This document shows positions 32,911 through 44,400 of a stretch of 64,000 nucleotides of DNA, piece after piece. How positions within the stretch are numbered: the first letter of the stretch is position 1; every line of letters starts with the position of its first letter. The notes under the pieces are model-generated. The model ran no database searches. It saw only the letters and a program-made list of their open reading frames with translations, and was not told where the DNA came from. Source of the DNA: Paracentrotus lividus (lineage: Eukaryota > Echinodermata > Echinoidea > Camarodonta > Echinidae); contig CALNVZ010002409.1 of the NCBI GenBank assembly GCA_940671915.1, forward strand, positions 225,696 through 289,695, read 5' to 3'. The translations under genes were made by a program, and so were the position numbers.

Positions 32911-33120
32911 GACAAAAGAAATTTAGCACTCATGTTGTGAAAGATATCGCTTTGATTTCGAGCTTTACTTCAGTGCTAGAATTCACGTGGTTTTTTGAGC
33001 TTTACTTTAGTGCTAGAATTCACGTGGTATTTTGAGCTTTACTTTAGTGCTCAAATTCAGCTCTGTTCTAGCGCTAGTTTAGCGTTTTAATTCACTTGGT
33101 ATTTATTACATTGATGCAAA
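32911..33120 (+). repeat. GAATTC/GAGC-type short repeats beside the satellite
   Basis: GAGCTTTACTT(C/T)AGTGCTAGAATTCACGTGGT occurs twice at 32976-33062 after a partial copy. The same style (GTGCTCAAATTCA, TAGCGCT, AATTCAC) appears, inverted, at 43675-43780 next to the second satellite. Confidence 0.7.
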
Positions 33121-33205
33121 AAAATATATAACCTGTGATCTAAACCTTTACATTATTGCAATAATTCAGTTCTGATTTTATTTAGCACTTTATTCGTTTA
33201 AATCG

Positions 33206-33248
33206 ATTGGCAACATATCAAGAATGAAATTAAGGATATGTTGCCAAT
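33206..33248. repeat. Short perfect hairpin
   Basis: ATTGGCAACATATC (33206-33219) pairs perfectly with GATATGTTGCCAAT (33235-33248), loop 15 nt. The same ATTGGCAACATATCA recurs at 33408. Confidence 0.8.
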
Positions 33249-33654
33249 TTCTATGTAATCCTTCAGTATTCTCTTTTGACGTATGAAATTTTTGTTTTTT
33301 TTTGTTACGAAAGATAAACAACTTATGCTTCATTTGCATTTTTATGGTTAAAATTTAGTTTTTAGTGGCACATTAGACAAAAAAATGAACGCTAATTGTG
33401 CAAAAATTGGCAACATATCAGTACACACAAAAAATGAGAACTTGCATATATGAGTGATCGCACTCAAATATCCAAGTATTTTTGACAATATAGTGACACA
33501 CATCCATGAGTGCTTTCACTCAATAAAGCTACTTTGAAAACGCACCTAATCGAGTATTTTAAATTTGACAATATAGTGACACACCAAAATGAGTTTATTT
33601 AATTAACTCATTTTATTGAGTAACATAACTAATTGTTTTGAGTACATTGCACAA

Positions 33655-33795
33655 ACTAATCTAGTGAGTAACGCTTTACATACTCAGAGAGTTAGTAAGT
33701 AAAGGTTTAAAACTCATCAACTTGCGTGTGATGAGTTTGTGCAACCTTTACTTATACTGACGCTCTGAGTATATAAAGCGTTACTCACTAGGTGA
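33655..33795. repeat. Hairpin 1 of a palindrome cluster
   Basis: CTAGTGAGTAACGCTTTACA near 33661 mirrors TATAAAGCGTTACTCACTAG near 33772, and AACTCATCAACTTGCG/GTGATGAGTTT forms the inner part. Confidence 0.8.
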
Positions 33796-34095
33796 GTCCT
33801 ATTCCTTTTTGTTTGTTTGTTTGCCTGTTTTTATAATGATATTTGGAATGTTCCGATGATATACACATCAACTACACTGCATTACTCACTTCAGTGCATC
33901 AATTTACACAAACCATTACATTGCATTGATCAATGCATCAAATTACTCAAACTGTGTACATGACTGACAAAGTAATGGGAAATCCATGCATGTTAATCTA
34001 GTTGTTAGTGTTATCAGACGATGTATATCATCGGAACATTCCAAATATCATTATAAAAACAGGCAAACAAACAAACAAAAAGGAATAGGACTCAC
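33791..34095. repeat. Hairpin 2, ~77-bp near-perfect arms
   Basis: 33791-33869 (GGTGAGTCCTATTCCTTTTT ... GGAATGTTCCGATGATATAC) is mirrored almost exactly at 34019-34095. The loop of ~150 bp includes CATTGATCAATG. Confidence 0.9.
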
Positions 34096-34301
34096 CCAAA
34101 GACAATATTAAGAGCATGCAGGCTCTCCGCTCCCGTACCGCTCACATAAACAGAGTGTAACGCTATGGTTCCGCTATACATGTACGTACGTATAAGCGTA
34201 TAACATACCTCGTGTGCAGTCTCGATGTCTACTCGTGATCCGAGTAGGCGTACCGGGCGCAACATGTAAAAGTACCGCATAGCCAGTAAAATTACTCTCA
34301 A
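34092..34301 (-). CDS. Weak exon candidate, minus strand
   Basis: This GC-richer patch encodes, on the minus strand, MRYFYMLRPVRLLGSRVDIE ending THAE-like before a GTATGT donor-like site at about 34208. A second donor-like GTGAGTCC follows CTTTGG at about 34095, exactly where hairpin 2 begins. The open frame runs 69 codons in total. No acceptor, family or poly(A) signal was found. It may be the 5' end of a transcript or simply chance. Confidence 0.15.
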   Translation of the reverse strand: MRVILLAMRYFYMLRPVRLLGSRVDIETAHEVCYTLIRTYMYSGTIALHSVYVSGTGAESLHALNIVFG

Positions 34302-34486
34302 AGACTTTCACGAGACTTGAGACGTACGAAGACGTGTCGTAGTTTACTCATCTAGTGAATTACAGGCTATATAGAATTTCTCAGCAATTCTCACTTTACT
34401 CGATTGTTAGTGTTTTCACCCGATCATCCACCAAGCCGTACCAAGTTGAAGAGAAACTCACTTGCACATTTGTTTTACGTAATTAA

Positions 34487-34588
34487 ACATGTAAAGTTAC
34501 TAAGGGATACACAAGAAAAAAATTTATCGAGTATATATACTCAATAATTTTTTTTTCTTGAGTATCCCTTAGTAACTTTACATGTTCT
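34487..34588. repeat. Hairpin 3, ~45-bp arms
   Basis: ACATGTAAAGTTACTAAGGG at the left mirrors CCCTTAGTAACTTTACATGT at the right; the centre is CGAGTATATATACTC. Confidence 0.9.
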
Positions 34589-34839
34589 GGAAGAGCGGGT
34601 GTGTACTTTTAATAGAAACACAGATTCTGAAGTAAAAATACGTGATATACGAATAAAAGCACTCGCCTCCAAGAGTAGCAAACGGGTTTTACTCATGGAA
34701 ACTAGTTCTTATTTTTTGTGTGTAATTTATTTTGTGATATGTTTTTTTTTTTTGTTATTATTATTTCGACATCGCGTCTACTCACGTTGCCACAATCTTC
34801 ATGTGCCAATCCATCATTAATTATACTATCTCTTCATGT

Positions 34840-36340
34840 TTGGTCCATTTGGTCCAATTGCCATTTCGTCCAATGGCCACTTGGTCCAATTGCCACTTGG
34901 TCCAAAAACCATTTGGTCCAATTCCATTTAGTCCAATAGCCATTTGGTCCAATGCCATTTGGTCCAATAGCCATTTGGTCCAATGTCATTTGGTTCAATG
35001 CCATTTGGTCCAGTAGCCATTTGGTCCAATTGCCAACTGGTCTAATAACCGTCACTGTGGGGGCAGGCGCAGGCACGCGGATCCAAGTGTCACTTGAGCC
35101 ACCCCCTCCCCCGGTAATAACAATAAACTTCAAGAAAGTGTGTGCTTGAGGAGAGAGTATTTCTTTATGTGAAAGAGTTTTTATTTAAAAAAATGAAGAA
35201 AAAAAGTCAGAAATCTGGCTGTTCTTATTGTTTTAATAATTGCATGGTAATTTGAAAATACAATGTTTGCTGTTGAGAAGAGATTGTACATGGGCTATAA
35301 ATGCGGATGTGTGTGTGAGTGTGTGGGGGGGGGGGGTTACTGTCCCGATCAGTTTAGTGGTTTAAATCACGCTTATGTAAATTTTGACACTTAAATTTAA
35401 GTCGTATCTGCATACCCGAAGCTTAACTCTGGCAATTTTTAAGAAAAAAGCAAAAACAAAAAAGACAACATTTACATGTCTTTAATTTCTATCCCCACCT
35501 CCTTCGACCCCTTTGTTTTGTTTTCTTTGTGTTTTGTTTTCGTTTTTTGTTTGTTTTTTTTTTCCAAAGTTTTTCAATGAATGTAATCAGATTTGGGGTG
35601 TATTTTTATGACGCTGATATTGATATATTGACATTCATTTGATATTTTCGAGGAGCTTTCTTTTTTAATTTTTTAATAATAAAATGTTTATTGCTCTCTC
35701 TGTCTCTCTCCCTCCCGCTCTCTCTATCTCTCTCTCTCTCCTGCTCGCTCTCCTCTCTCTCTATATATATTTTCTGGCTTAAGGGATTAGTTAATGGGAC
35801 GTTGAAATTTTTTTTGTTTAAATGTGTTATCCGTGGCATTTTTAACATTTTTAGGGTTTTTTTTGTTGTTTGTGAAACAATGGGATAATGTTGGGGGTGT
35901 ATGAAGGGTAAGAGCCGAGGGTATAGGCATGCGCAGCTGCATGGATTATACACATTAGACCAAATGGCTATTGAGCCAAATGGCATTGGACAAAATGGCT
36001 ATTGGACGAAGTGGCAATTGGACCAAATGGCTATTGGACCAAATGGCATTGGACCAAATGGCTATTGGACCAAATGGCATTGGACCAAATGGCAATTGGA
36101 TCGACCAAGTGGCTATTGGACCAAATGGCATTGGACGAAATAGCTATTGGACGAAGTGGCAATTGGACCAAGTGGCTATTGGACCAATTGGCAATTGGAC
36201 CAAAGGCTATTGACCAAATGGCTATTGGACCAAATGGCTATTGACCAAGTGGCTCTTGGACCAAATGGCTATTGGACCGATTGCCATTGGACGACATGGC
36301 TATTGGACGAAATGACATTGGACGAAGTGGCTATAAACCG
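34840..36340. mobile_element. TU/FB-like foldback: inverted minisatellites around a core
   Basis: The left array (34840-35050) is about 13 units of 15-16 bp, CCATTTGGTCCAAT(A)G. The right array (35955-36335) has over 20 units of the complement, ATTGGACCAAATGGC. The ~900-bp core between holds a CT-rich tract and no transposase. Long inverted ends made of short direct repeats are the defining layout of Drosophila FB and sea-urchin TU elements. Membership is inferred from architecture alone. Tandem peptides such as NGYWTKW in its frames are by-products of the repeat. Confidence 0.75.
35694..35771 (+). repeat. CT-rich microsatellite
   Basis: An imperfect (CT)n tract with (TA)n at the right end, within the core of the foldback element. 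Confidence 0.85.
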
Positions 36341-36899
36341 CTACACTGATTAAGATAGTGGAAGTGGCTGTTATTGTGAAAATGCAAGCATGCCAACGTC
36401 AACGTCTGGTTCATGTCATGTGTTAAAATTGACCGTATGCGACTTCTCTAGAGTACTCTAGCTCTGATTTTATGAGTTTTTGTTATTAAATGTGAACTTT
36501 TATCACAGTGCTTGGAAAAGACTTTGTTCGATATGTGATATGTCTACATCGTGAAAGTAAAAGTGATTTTGAGTGGACTTTGTGAGCTGAACAGTGTGGT
36601 TTTTGTTATATATGTGTGCTTTCATACTCCCTTGGATCCCACGGACATATAGTCCCATATATACATATATGCTGTGAAACTCCGGAATCGACACAACGAA
36701 GAAGATAAGTGGTGAGATATCAATATATGATTATATATATCAACTCTCGTTATTGTATCGTATTCTCACAATAAACTGATATGGCCAAACAACTAAAAAT
36801 GAACTCGAGTAAAGGTGTTCCTGGACATTTTAACTTTAAATACAAGCTGCAAAATATGTTTTAAAACAAGCCTAACCCTCGCCATATATCACATACACT

Positions 36900-38330
36900 T
36901 GTCGTATGGCATTCATCATCGGAAAGTCTCAAATGAACGGACTTTATTGAGAGAGAACTATCCCTAATCATGCCAGATCTTCAAAAAGACATTTGCAGAC
37001 ACCTTGCTATGGTGACAGATGCTAGCGAATATCCACTAACAGATACGATCCATAGAAAACAAAGAAAGTGAAAGTCGCCATCTTGAAAACGACGAGAGCC
37101 GATCTGAAGGACACAGTAAACCGAAGACAAAAGAGAGTGAAAAAGAAAGGGAAACAAATGAGGAATCACAATGCATCTGGTGTGGTTCTGCTACGGACAG
37201 TGACTACGACAAACCTCTCTGTCCAAGTTGTATCGCCATCCTCTGATAGATTAGGAGCAATTGAATTAAAGATTCAGACAATACTAATGATACGCACAAT
37301 GGACTTTCAAATAACTCTTTAACTGTCTGCGAAGAGTGTCATTCGTTCAGTAACGATTTAACGTCGTTACATCACAAATCGAAGTTCTATCACAATCAGT
37401 TGGCTCACTGTTGTTGAAAGCTAATGAAGAGGCTGAGAGAAAATACCGAGCGAGTCACCAGAGTCAGAAGTTAATGACGAGTGTGAGCGAACAATGCCGA
37501 TTACCTCGGAAGAAGAGCGATCGCATTGTCCAAGTACCGCGGAGCAAATTGAGGATTACAAGGCCAAGCATCGAGCTTGTTACGCACTGTTGGCTTCTAA
37601 TTCAACTACGAAATCAGTTGTGAATTCTAAAAAGACCGATGTCCTAATCGTCGGCGACTCGATGACAAAGAGCATTGTACCTTCAAGACTAGCTAAGCGA
37701 CGAAAAATAATCTCCAAATCACTTCCCGGTGCTCGAATTGAGGATGCCTTCGATACAATATGTTCAACCCACAATCGAAAGTCACCCGGATGAGCTAATC
37801 CTTCACCTCGGAACGAACACAACGTGGCGAATGATGAGAAGAACGAGATTGTTGCGAAAATTGAATCACTAATTGATCAGATCTCGAGAGCACAACAGTG
37901 TCGTCCTTCACCATTTCATCTATAATACATCGTGCGGGAGAAACTGAAAACGCTTACATAAAAGTAAATGACGTCAATGCAGCTCTAAAATCTTTTGGCC
38001 AATCAGCGAAGATGGTCCTTCATTGATAACGACAACGTTGACCCTGGCGTGAAACTTAACGACAGATGGCGTCCATTTGAACGGCTACGGCATTCGTGTA
38101 CTTGCGCAGAACATAATTGCACATCTGCGCGGGCAGTCGTCTCGTACCAGCATAGCTCAGGAGCCGAGTAAATCAACATTCAGAGATTACGCGTCAGTTG
38201 TGAAATATAACCTAACTCCGCCTTTTCGGAACAACCCTCATCAAAAATTTCGAAGGAGAACCGAAGGGCAGATATTTTCCTCGAGATTGGTTGGACAGTC
38301 TGAACACAGCTCGACGACTCCTTAAACCCC
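36900..38330 (+). pseudogene. LINE ORF1 with zinc-finger and esterase (SGNH) domains, degraded
   Basis: In broken frames the translation shows ESQCIWCGSATDSDYDKPLC (zinc-binding CxxC pairs, near 37160-37230) and CEECHSF (37330). Then comes VLIVGDSMTKSIVPSRLAKR (37645-37705) with the GDS nucleophile block of SGNH hydrolases, DELILHLGTN (37790-37820), and DGVHLNGYGIRVLAQNI (38065-38115) with the catalytic DxxH block. ORF1 proteins with this esterase are known from CR1-group LINEs, where they bind nucleic acid or membranes; the exact role is uncertain. At least three frame breaks separate the pieces, so this copy is inactive. The region before 37040 is presumed 5' UTR. Confidence 0.75.
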
Positions 38331-38459
38331 GAACAAAATTGAAGCACAATGCTGTTGATTCAGCTAATAAGGATGACTTCGAGTATTCATTGTCCAAATG
38401 TTACGGGTCCTTTAGACATTGATTGTAGCCATTATGACTATACTGAACTTGACGATGAT

Positions 38460-41290
38460 GGCAGTATACGCATTTATTTCAAAACAGGGTTTACGAATTT
38501 GTCATTTGAATATTAACTCCTTACCAAATAAAATAGGAGATTTGAAATACTTGTTAAAAATAATCCTTTGATGTTATTGGTCTTACGAGACTCATTGTGA
38601 TAGCACTGTAAGTGACAATGAATTGTTTATTGATGGCTATGACCTACTTAGGAAAGATAGAAGTAGGCATGGAGGTGGTGTGATAATGTATGTTAAGACC
38701 ACTCTCCGTTTTCATCGTGTAAATGATCTTGGTGATACCCTGGAAACTATTTGGATCAATATCACAAAAGGAATGCGGAGAACATTTTTAATATGTGTTA
38801 ATATCGACCCCCGAACCTCCTGTTGAGTATTTTGATTTAATATCCGCAATGATGAGTAAGGCTCTTGACATCGATTGTGAATTGTTGGTAATGGGGGATT
38901 TAAACTGCGACTTACTGTCAGATAGTTGTGAATCATCAACACAAACTCTACTATCTGTAATGCAGGGATCACTCCTTATTTCAACTGATTGAATCCCCTA
39001 CCCGTGTCACTCAGCATTCTCGAACACTTATTGACCATTATTTATACAACTTGCCCAGATGAACACATCATATCAGGTGTCATAAAAACTCATATTAGTG
39101 ACCATTTCTTAATATTCACATGTGTACATGCTAGTAATCTGAAATTATTCTAATAATATTCAATTAAGAAATTTAAAAAACTTTAACCAGGCAGACCTTG
39201 TTAATGACCTCTCTAATTTATCTTTGAAGAAGTGGCTATGTGACATAACATTAATACAAGTTTGGGAAAAGTGGTACAATCGGATAATGTCAATAATTAA
39301 TAAACATATGCATACAACGTAAAGAATGAGAAAAAAACCTTGTCCCTGGATCACAGGAGAAATAATTGCACTTATGAATAGAAATATATCTAATAAAGCT
39401 TTTTGATTCCCAATGTTATGGAAAGCCTATCGAAAGATAAGGAACTCAGTCACATCTTTAACTAAGAAATCTAAACAAAAGTACATACAAGGTTATTGAA
39501 AGATAAATCCGGGGACCCAGGTGCATTGTGGTCAATTTTAAAACAATTGTCTTCCTAACACAGGACAAGCTTCCGTTAAATTAAACATTAATAATGTTGA
39601 AATTGATCAACCTGAAAAATATCATTGCTTGAAAGCTTAACGATTATTTTATTGACTGTGTTTCGGAATTACTAGAAAATGCCAATGAAGGTGTCGGTGA
39701 AACCTCATGTTCAGATGTCAGAAACGATTGTTTAGTGGCACAGGGGGACTGTAATAGTCATGACACTTTTGATATTCCCCCGTAACTTACGACTTTGTTG
39801 TCAAGAATTAGACAGCCTTTCTATAAAGAAGGCAACAGGACCTGATGATATTTCTGTAAAAATGTTGAAAATTATAAAACTTGCAACAAACTTAATAACA
39901 GTCTTATTCATATATTTAATTTCTCCTTGTTAAAAGGGCACTTTCCTAAAGCATGGTGTTTTGGCAAAAATTCGACCAATTTTTAAAGGTGGTGATCGGT
40001 CTTCTATAGAAAATTTATCGCCCTATATCTCTGTTGTCGATCATTTCAAAATTTTGGAGAAAATGGATACAAAAACACTTACAGACATATTTACTTAGTA
40101 TTAATTTCCTTAGTGAAAGTCAGTTTGGTTTCAGACCAAAGCATTCATGCGAAAGTGCTCTTTGTGTATGGTTGATGATTTGCCAAATGAAGTCGACAAA
40201 GTAGATTTTGTGGTATAGCGTTTATGACATGCGTAAGGCATTCGATTCAGTAAATCATGATGTATTGCTCAAAAAGCTGACTCAATTAGGATGCTCTGAA
40301 AAAGCATTAAAAATGGTTTAGTCTTACTTTTGTTACAGAGATCAAGTTCAGAAATTGGGGGTAAACTATCAAAGAAAAGGCCATTTTCTACAGGTGTACC
40401 ACAAGGCTCCGTCTTGGGACCTCTTTTATTCACAATTTATATCAATGATATGGCATCTAGTATTACAACGGGCAAGCTTATCATGTTCGCCGACGATGCA
40501 ACTTTGTATGTCAGTGGTAACACTGTAGAATCTGTTGAAAATCAACTCAACATTGCAATGAATGAAATTTATGAGTGGACACGCAGGAATAAAATGATGT
40601 TAATGATAAGAAAACCAAAGTGATGCTTCTTGGTTCCAGACCAACGATTGAATACCCTGCAAAATAAACAATTGTCTGTTATTGTTAATGGTACTTTATT
40701 AGCATGTGTATCAGAACATAAATGTCTGGGTGTAACAATTGATGACACTTTGACATTCAAACCTCATGTTGCCTCTGTAAAGTAAAAGTCATGAAACAAA
40801 AACTTGGAATCATTAGAAGAAATAAGTACATATTTAAAGCTGATCAACTCAAGAGATTATATTTGGGCTTTGTTCTCCCCCATCATTATACTGTTCACTG
40901 TATGGTCATCTAGATCTGACTCAAACTATAAAAGTGTAAACACACTTCACAAGCGAGCAGCATATATCATAAGTGGATGCCATGGGAAATTCGTCCTGAA
41001 CAGGTTTTTACAAACTATCGTGGTCTTCTTTAAAAGAATTGTTTAGAAATCGGTTTTATGCATGGTGTATAAATGTGTAAGTGGATTGCACCATCCCAGT
41101 TATGTAGTAAATTTACTTTTAATGATGAGTCTCAACGCGCGTGACACGAAGCAACCAACAGAGTTTTTTACGTGCCCTCTCAATGTAAAACTCAATTCTA
41201 TCAGAAGACATTTGTATGTATTGGTATAACTGAATGGAATCTTCTACCTGACGAATGCCGTTTTGCCCAACTCTAGCCATATTTAAAAAT
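38460..41290 (+). pseudogene. CR1-group LINE ORF2 (endonuclease + reverse transcriptase), degraded
   Basis: The N-terminal part matches an APE-type endonuclease: LRICHLNINSLPNKIGDLKY (38490), a broken ETH motif near 38585, GYDLLRKDRSRHGGGVIMYV (38635) and MGDLNCDL (38890). The reverse transcriptase follows from about 39780, with KATGPDDISVKML, FRPKHS, a degraded KAFDSVNHDVL (40240) and STGVPQGSVLGPLLFTIYIND and MFADDATLYVSG (40395-40520), which carries the catalytic Asp pair. The C-terminus ends EWNLLPDECRFAQ near 41270. More than ten frameshifts and stops interrupt it. The last ~600 bp recur at 46622-47220 as part of the tandem block. Confidence 0.85.
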
Positions 41291-41998
41291 CTTATTAAAT
41301 CTGTTAACTAATTGATTATATGACGGGGGGGGGGGGGCAACACTTGTAATAACGACATCCTTATTTGATTTTCACACTATGTACAATATATAGATTCAAG
41401 TGGAAGCTGGAGAGGAGTAAATGGCACAGATCTTATTGATAGTGTATATTATGTGCATGTTTTTACCTCTTTAATTGCTTAATTCTATTTATTTTTTAAT
41501 TAGACTATATTCTGTTAGTCTGTTCATGGTGTTATTGATATTACTTAAAATGTAAACTTAATTTTATCAGAAGACATTTGTATTTGTTGGTAAGCTATAA
41601 CTGAATGGAATCTTTTACTTTGATGAATGCTGTTTTGCCCAATCCTTAGCCATTTAATAATCTGATTAACCTGTTAACTAATTGATTATATGATTGAGGG
41701 GGGGGGGGTGCTACACTTGTAATACCGACATCCTTATTTGATTATCACACAATGTGCAATATGTAGATTAGGTGGAAGCTAGGGGAGGAGTAAATGTCAC
41801 AGATCTTATAATCATGTGTGTGCATGTTTGACCATTTCAATTGCTTATATTCTCTCTATTGCTCAATTTCATCTAATATCATGTTATTGTTCATTTGTTA
41901 TTGAATCGATTCAAAGTACAGAGCCTTGTTGCAAACCAGCTATGCTGAACATGTGACCCTGTATAAATATGCGAAATAAATAAATAAAAAAATAAAAT
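41291..41998 (+). mobile_element. LINE 3' UTR with internal duplication and A-rich tail
   Basis: The ORF2 C-terminal segment plus its G-run (GACGGGGGGGGGGGGCAACA) occurs twice, at 41180-41340 and, more diverged, 41560-41720, so the 3' end was tandemly duplicated. It ends in TAAATAAATAAAAAAATAAA (41970-41990), a typical LINE tail. Confidence 0.75.
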
Positions 41999-42099
41999 TG
42001 CAAACTGCACGATGTATTCTCTCCCCAAAATCAAATTGGCAACATCATCAAAAACTCAGCTGAATTTCTTAAATTCACATGAGCTGATATAATGCTTTG

Positions 42100-43570
42100 T
42101 AACCTATTGGTCTACAACCTATTGGTCTACATCCAATTGGTCTGCTAAGCGTCTTGGTCCACATCCAATTGGTCTACTAGGCGTTTGGTCCACATCCAAT
42201 TGGTCTACTAGGCGTTTGGTCCACATCCATTGGTCTACTAGACATTTGGTCCACACCAATTAGTCTACTAGGCGTTTGGTCCACGGCCAATGGTCTACTA
42301 GGCCAACTGTGTTTTCAGCTAAAATAAAAACGAGTAATTTTTTTTTGCATTTACTGATTCAATTACTTAATTTTATGCTTTATTGATTGTTTTAGTGTCC
42401 CGACAAATTTCATTAAAAAAAAACAATGAAAATATTAAAAATGTTGAAAAAACAAAGAAAAACATAATAATTCAAAAAACAATAAAATACATAAGAATCA
42501 ATTGTGATACCGGAATTTTTTTCAAGTAGAATTGATAGGAATGTATAAAAAAATATTCACACCAAAAATTACCACATTTGGAGCTTTATTTAGTGGGTTA
42601 GAGCAAAGAGTATGATTTCCGTTATTAATTATGCATAAATTAGCATACCGGGTAATTAATTAATAATCAACAATTTTCATGAAATAAATTAACAATTTTG
42701 TAGGTCACGGGCGACATGCGTGCCAATTTTCGGCGCGATCGCGCTGTCGACGGTTGAGATCTCAAGGGGGGCCTGGAGGCCCCCCCCCCCGGCCATATCA
42801 ACTCCCAAAATACCCCGAGCTAGTTAGGGTTAAACCTTTTACGACTGATGTATGGCGGCCAATTTCCAAAAAAATACCCCCCCCTAAGCTTATCGCTCAG
42901 CCAGCGTGACGTGAACAAATATGAATGTACATTTTTGGTCGCCCGTTGTGACGGGGGAAAAATTTGGGTGCACCTTTGGGGACGCCAGCATCACGTAGCC
43001 CCCCCCCCCCGGGTGCAAAATCTTGGATACGCGCCTGCCGATGTTTCTCAATGTGAGTCTTTAATTAGGAGGAATGGTCAAATTTTTTAAAAAAATAAGC
43101 AATTTGCATACAGTAGGCCTATGACTGACTTGATCTAGAAATAATAATAAAATAAATTAACAAACAATAATTATACAAAGAAATTCTTTCCAATTTACCT
43201 GTTACTGATCGAGGGAACCTCGATGAAATATTTTGTCTGCCCCTCCCCTATTGAAGAATTGATACACCAAATGGTTAGTGGATCAATTGTTGGTTGTAGA
43301 CCAAATAGTTTGTGGACCAATTGGATGAAGACCAAATGGCTAGTGGACCAATTGGATCTAGACCAACTGGCTAGTGGACCAATTGGATGTAGACCAACTG
43401 GTTAGTGGACTAATTGGATGTAGACCAAATGGTTAGTGGACCATTTGGATGTAGACGGATGGTAGTGGACCAATTGGCTGTAGACTAAATGGTTAGTGAC
43501 GATTAGGTTGTAGACTGAATGGATGTAGATGTATTGGCTAGTAGACCAGTAGGTTGTAGACAAATAGGTG
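42100..43570. mobile_element. Inverted CCAATTGGTC minisatellite pair, block copy A
   Basis: The left array (42100-42310) has units of ~32 bp: CATCCAATTGGTCTACTAGG plus CGTTTGGTCCA. The right array (43255-43570) is the complement: GGACCAATTGGATGTAGACC. The ~940-bp core is AT-rich at the left and has C/G-runs at the right, including CTTGGATACGCGCCTG, which resembles hAT-like ends. Same layout as 34840-36340 but with a longer unit. No transposase. Confidence 0.75.
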
Positions 43571-43784
43571 TTTTACCGATATAATATGCAATTAATTCTG
43601 AATTTATGGCACCAATATCATGCTAAAATTAAGTGTATGTCGGCAAAAAGAAAGTAAAGTAAAAAAATTCCAAGTGAATTCGAGCGCTAATTAAGGCACA
43701 ATTACAAAATGAATTTGAGCACAATACTAATGCTCGAAAACAAAGGTGAAATTCTGCGTAAAATCAATGTTTGAATGTTTGTAC

Positions 43785-44400
43785 ATTTTGTGATATCACT
43801 AATTGATTTTGTGATATCACTAATTCGAATTAGTGATATTACTAAATCGAATTAATGATATCACAAAATCGAATTAGTGATATCACATATTCGATTTAGT
43901 GATATCACTAATTCGATTTAGTGATATCAGTAATTCGATTTAGTGATATCACAAATTCATTTTGTGATATCACAAATTCGAATTAGTGATATCACTAATT
44001 CTATTCATTTACTACACAACCCTTTTTTTGATATCACGAAATAGAATTTGTGATATCACAAATTCAATTCCTGATATCACTAATTCGAATTTTTGATATC
44101 ACAAATTCATTTAGTGATATCACAAATTCGAATTTGTGATATCACTAATTCGATTTAGTAATATCACTAATTCGATTTAGTGATATCACGAATTCTATTT
44201 CTTGATATTAAAAAAAGGGATTTGTGTGAAAAACATATGGGAATTAGTGATATCACTAATTCGAATTGGTGATATCACTAAATGGAATTAGTGATATCAC
44301 TAAATCGAATTAGTGATCAGTAATTCGAATTAGTGATATCAGTAATTCGAATTCGTGATATCACAAAATCACAATATATATCAATACGGCTTGCCATACG
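43785..44400 (+). repeat. GATATC palindrome satellite, block copy A
   Basis: About 20 GTGATATCAC-type palindromes alternate with AATTCGAATT at ~28-30-bp spacing. Two conserved spacers (CCTTTTTTTGATATCACGAA and its inverted partner near 44200) and the right flank CAATACGGCTTGCCATACGG tie it to 31555-32910. Confidence 0.9.

Noticed and set aside
35901-36353. Tandem-repeat proteins rich in NGYWTKW or LDQMAIG
   Set aside because: They are readings of the 15-16-bp minisatellite in three frames at once, with stops as soon as the array ends.
43785-44400. CRISPR-like array
   Set aside because: The repeats are palindromic with no unique spacers of constant length, and the DNA is eukaryotic.
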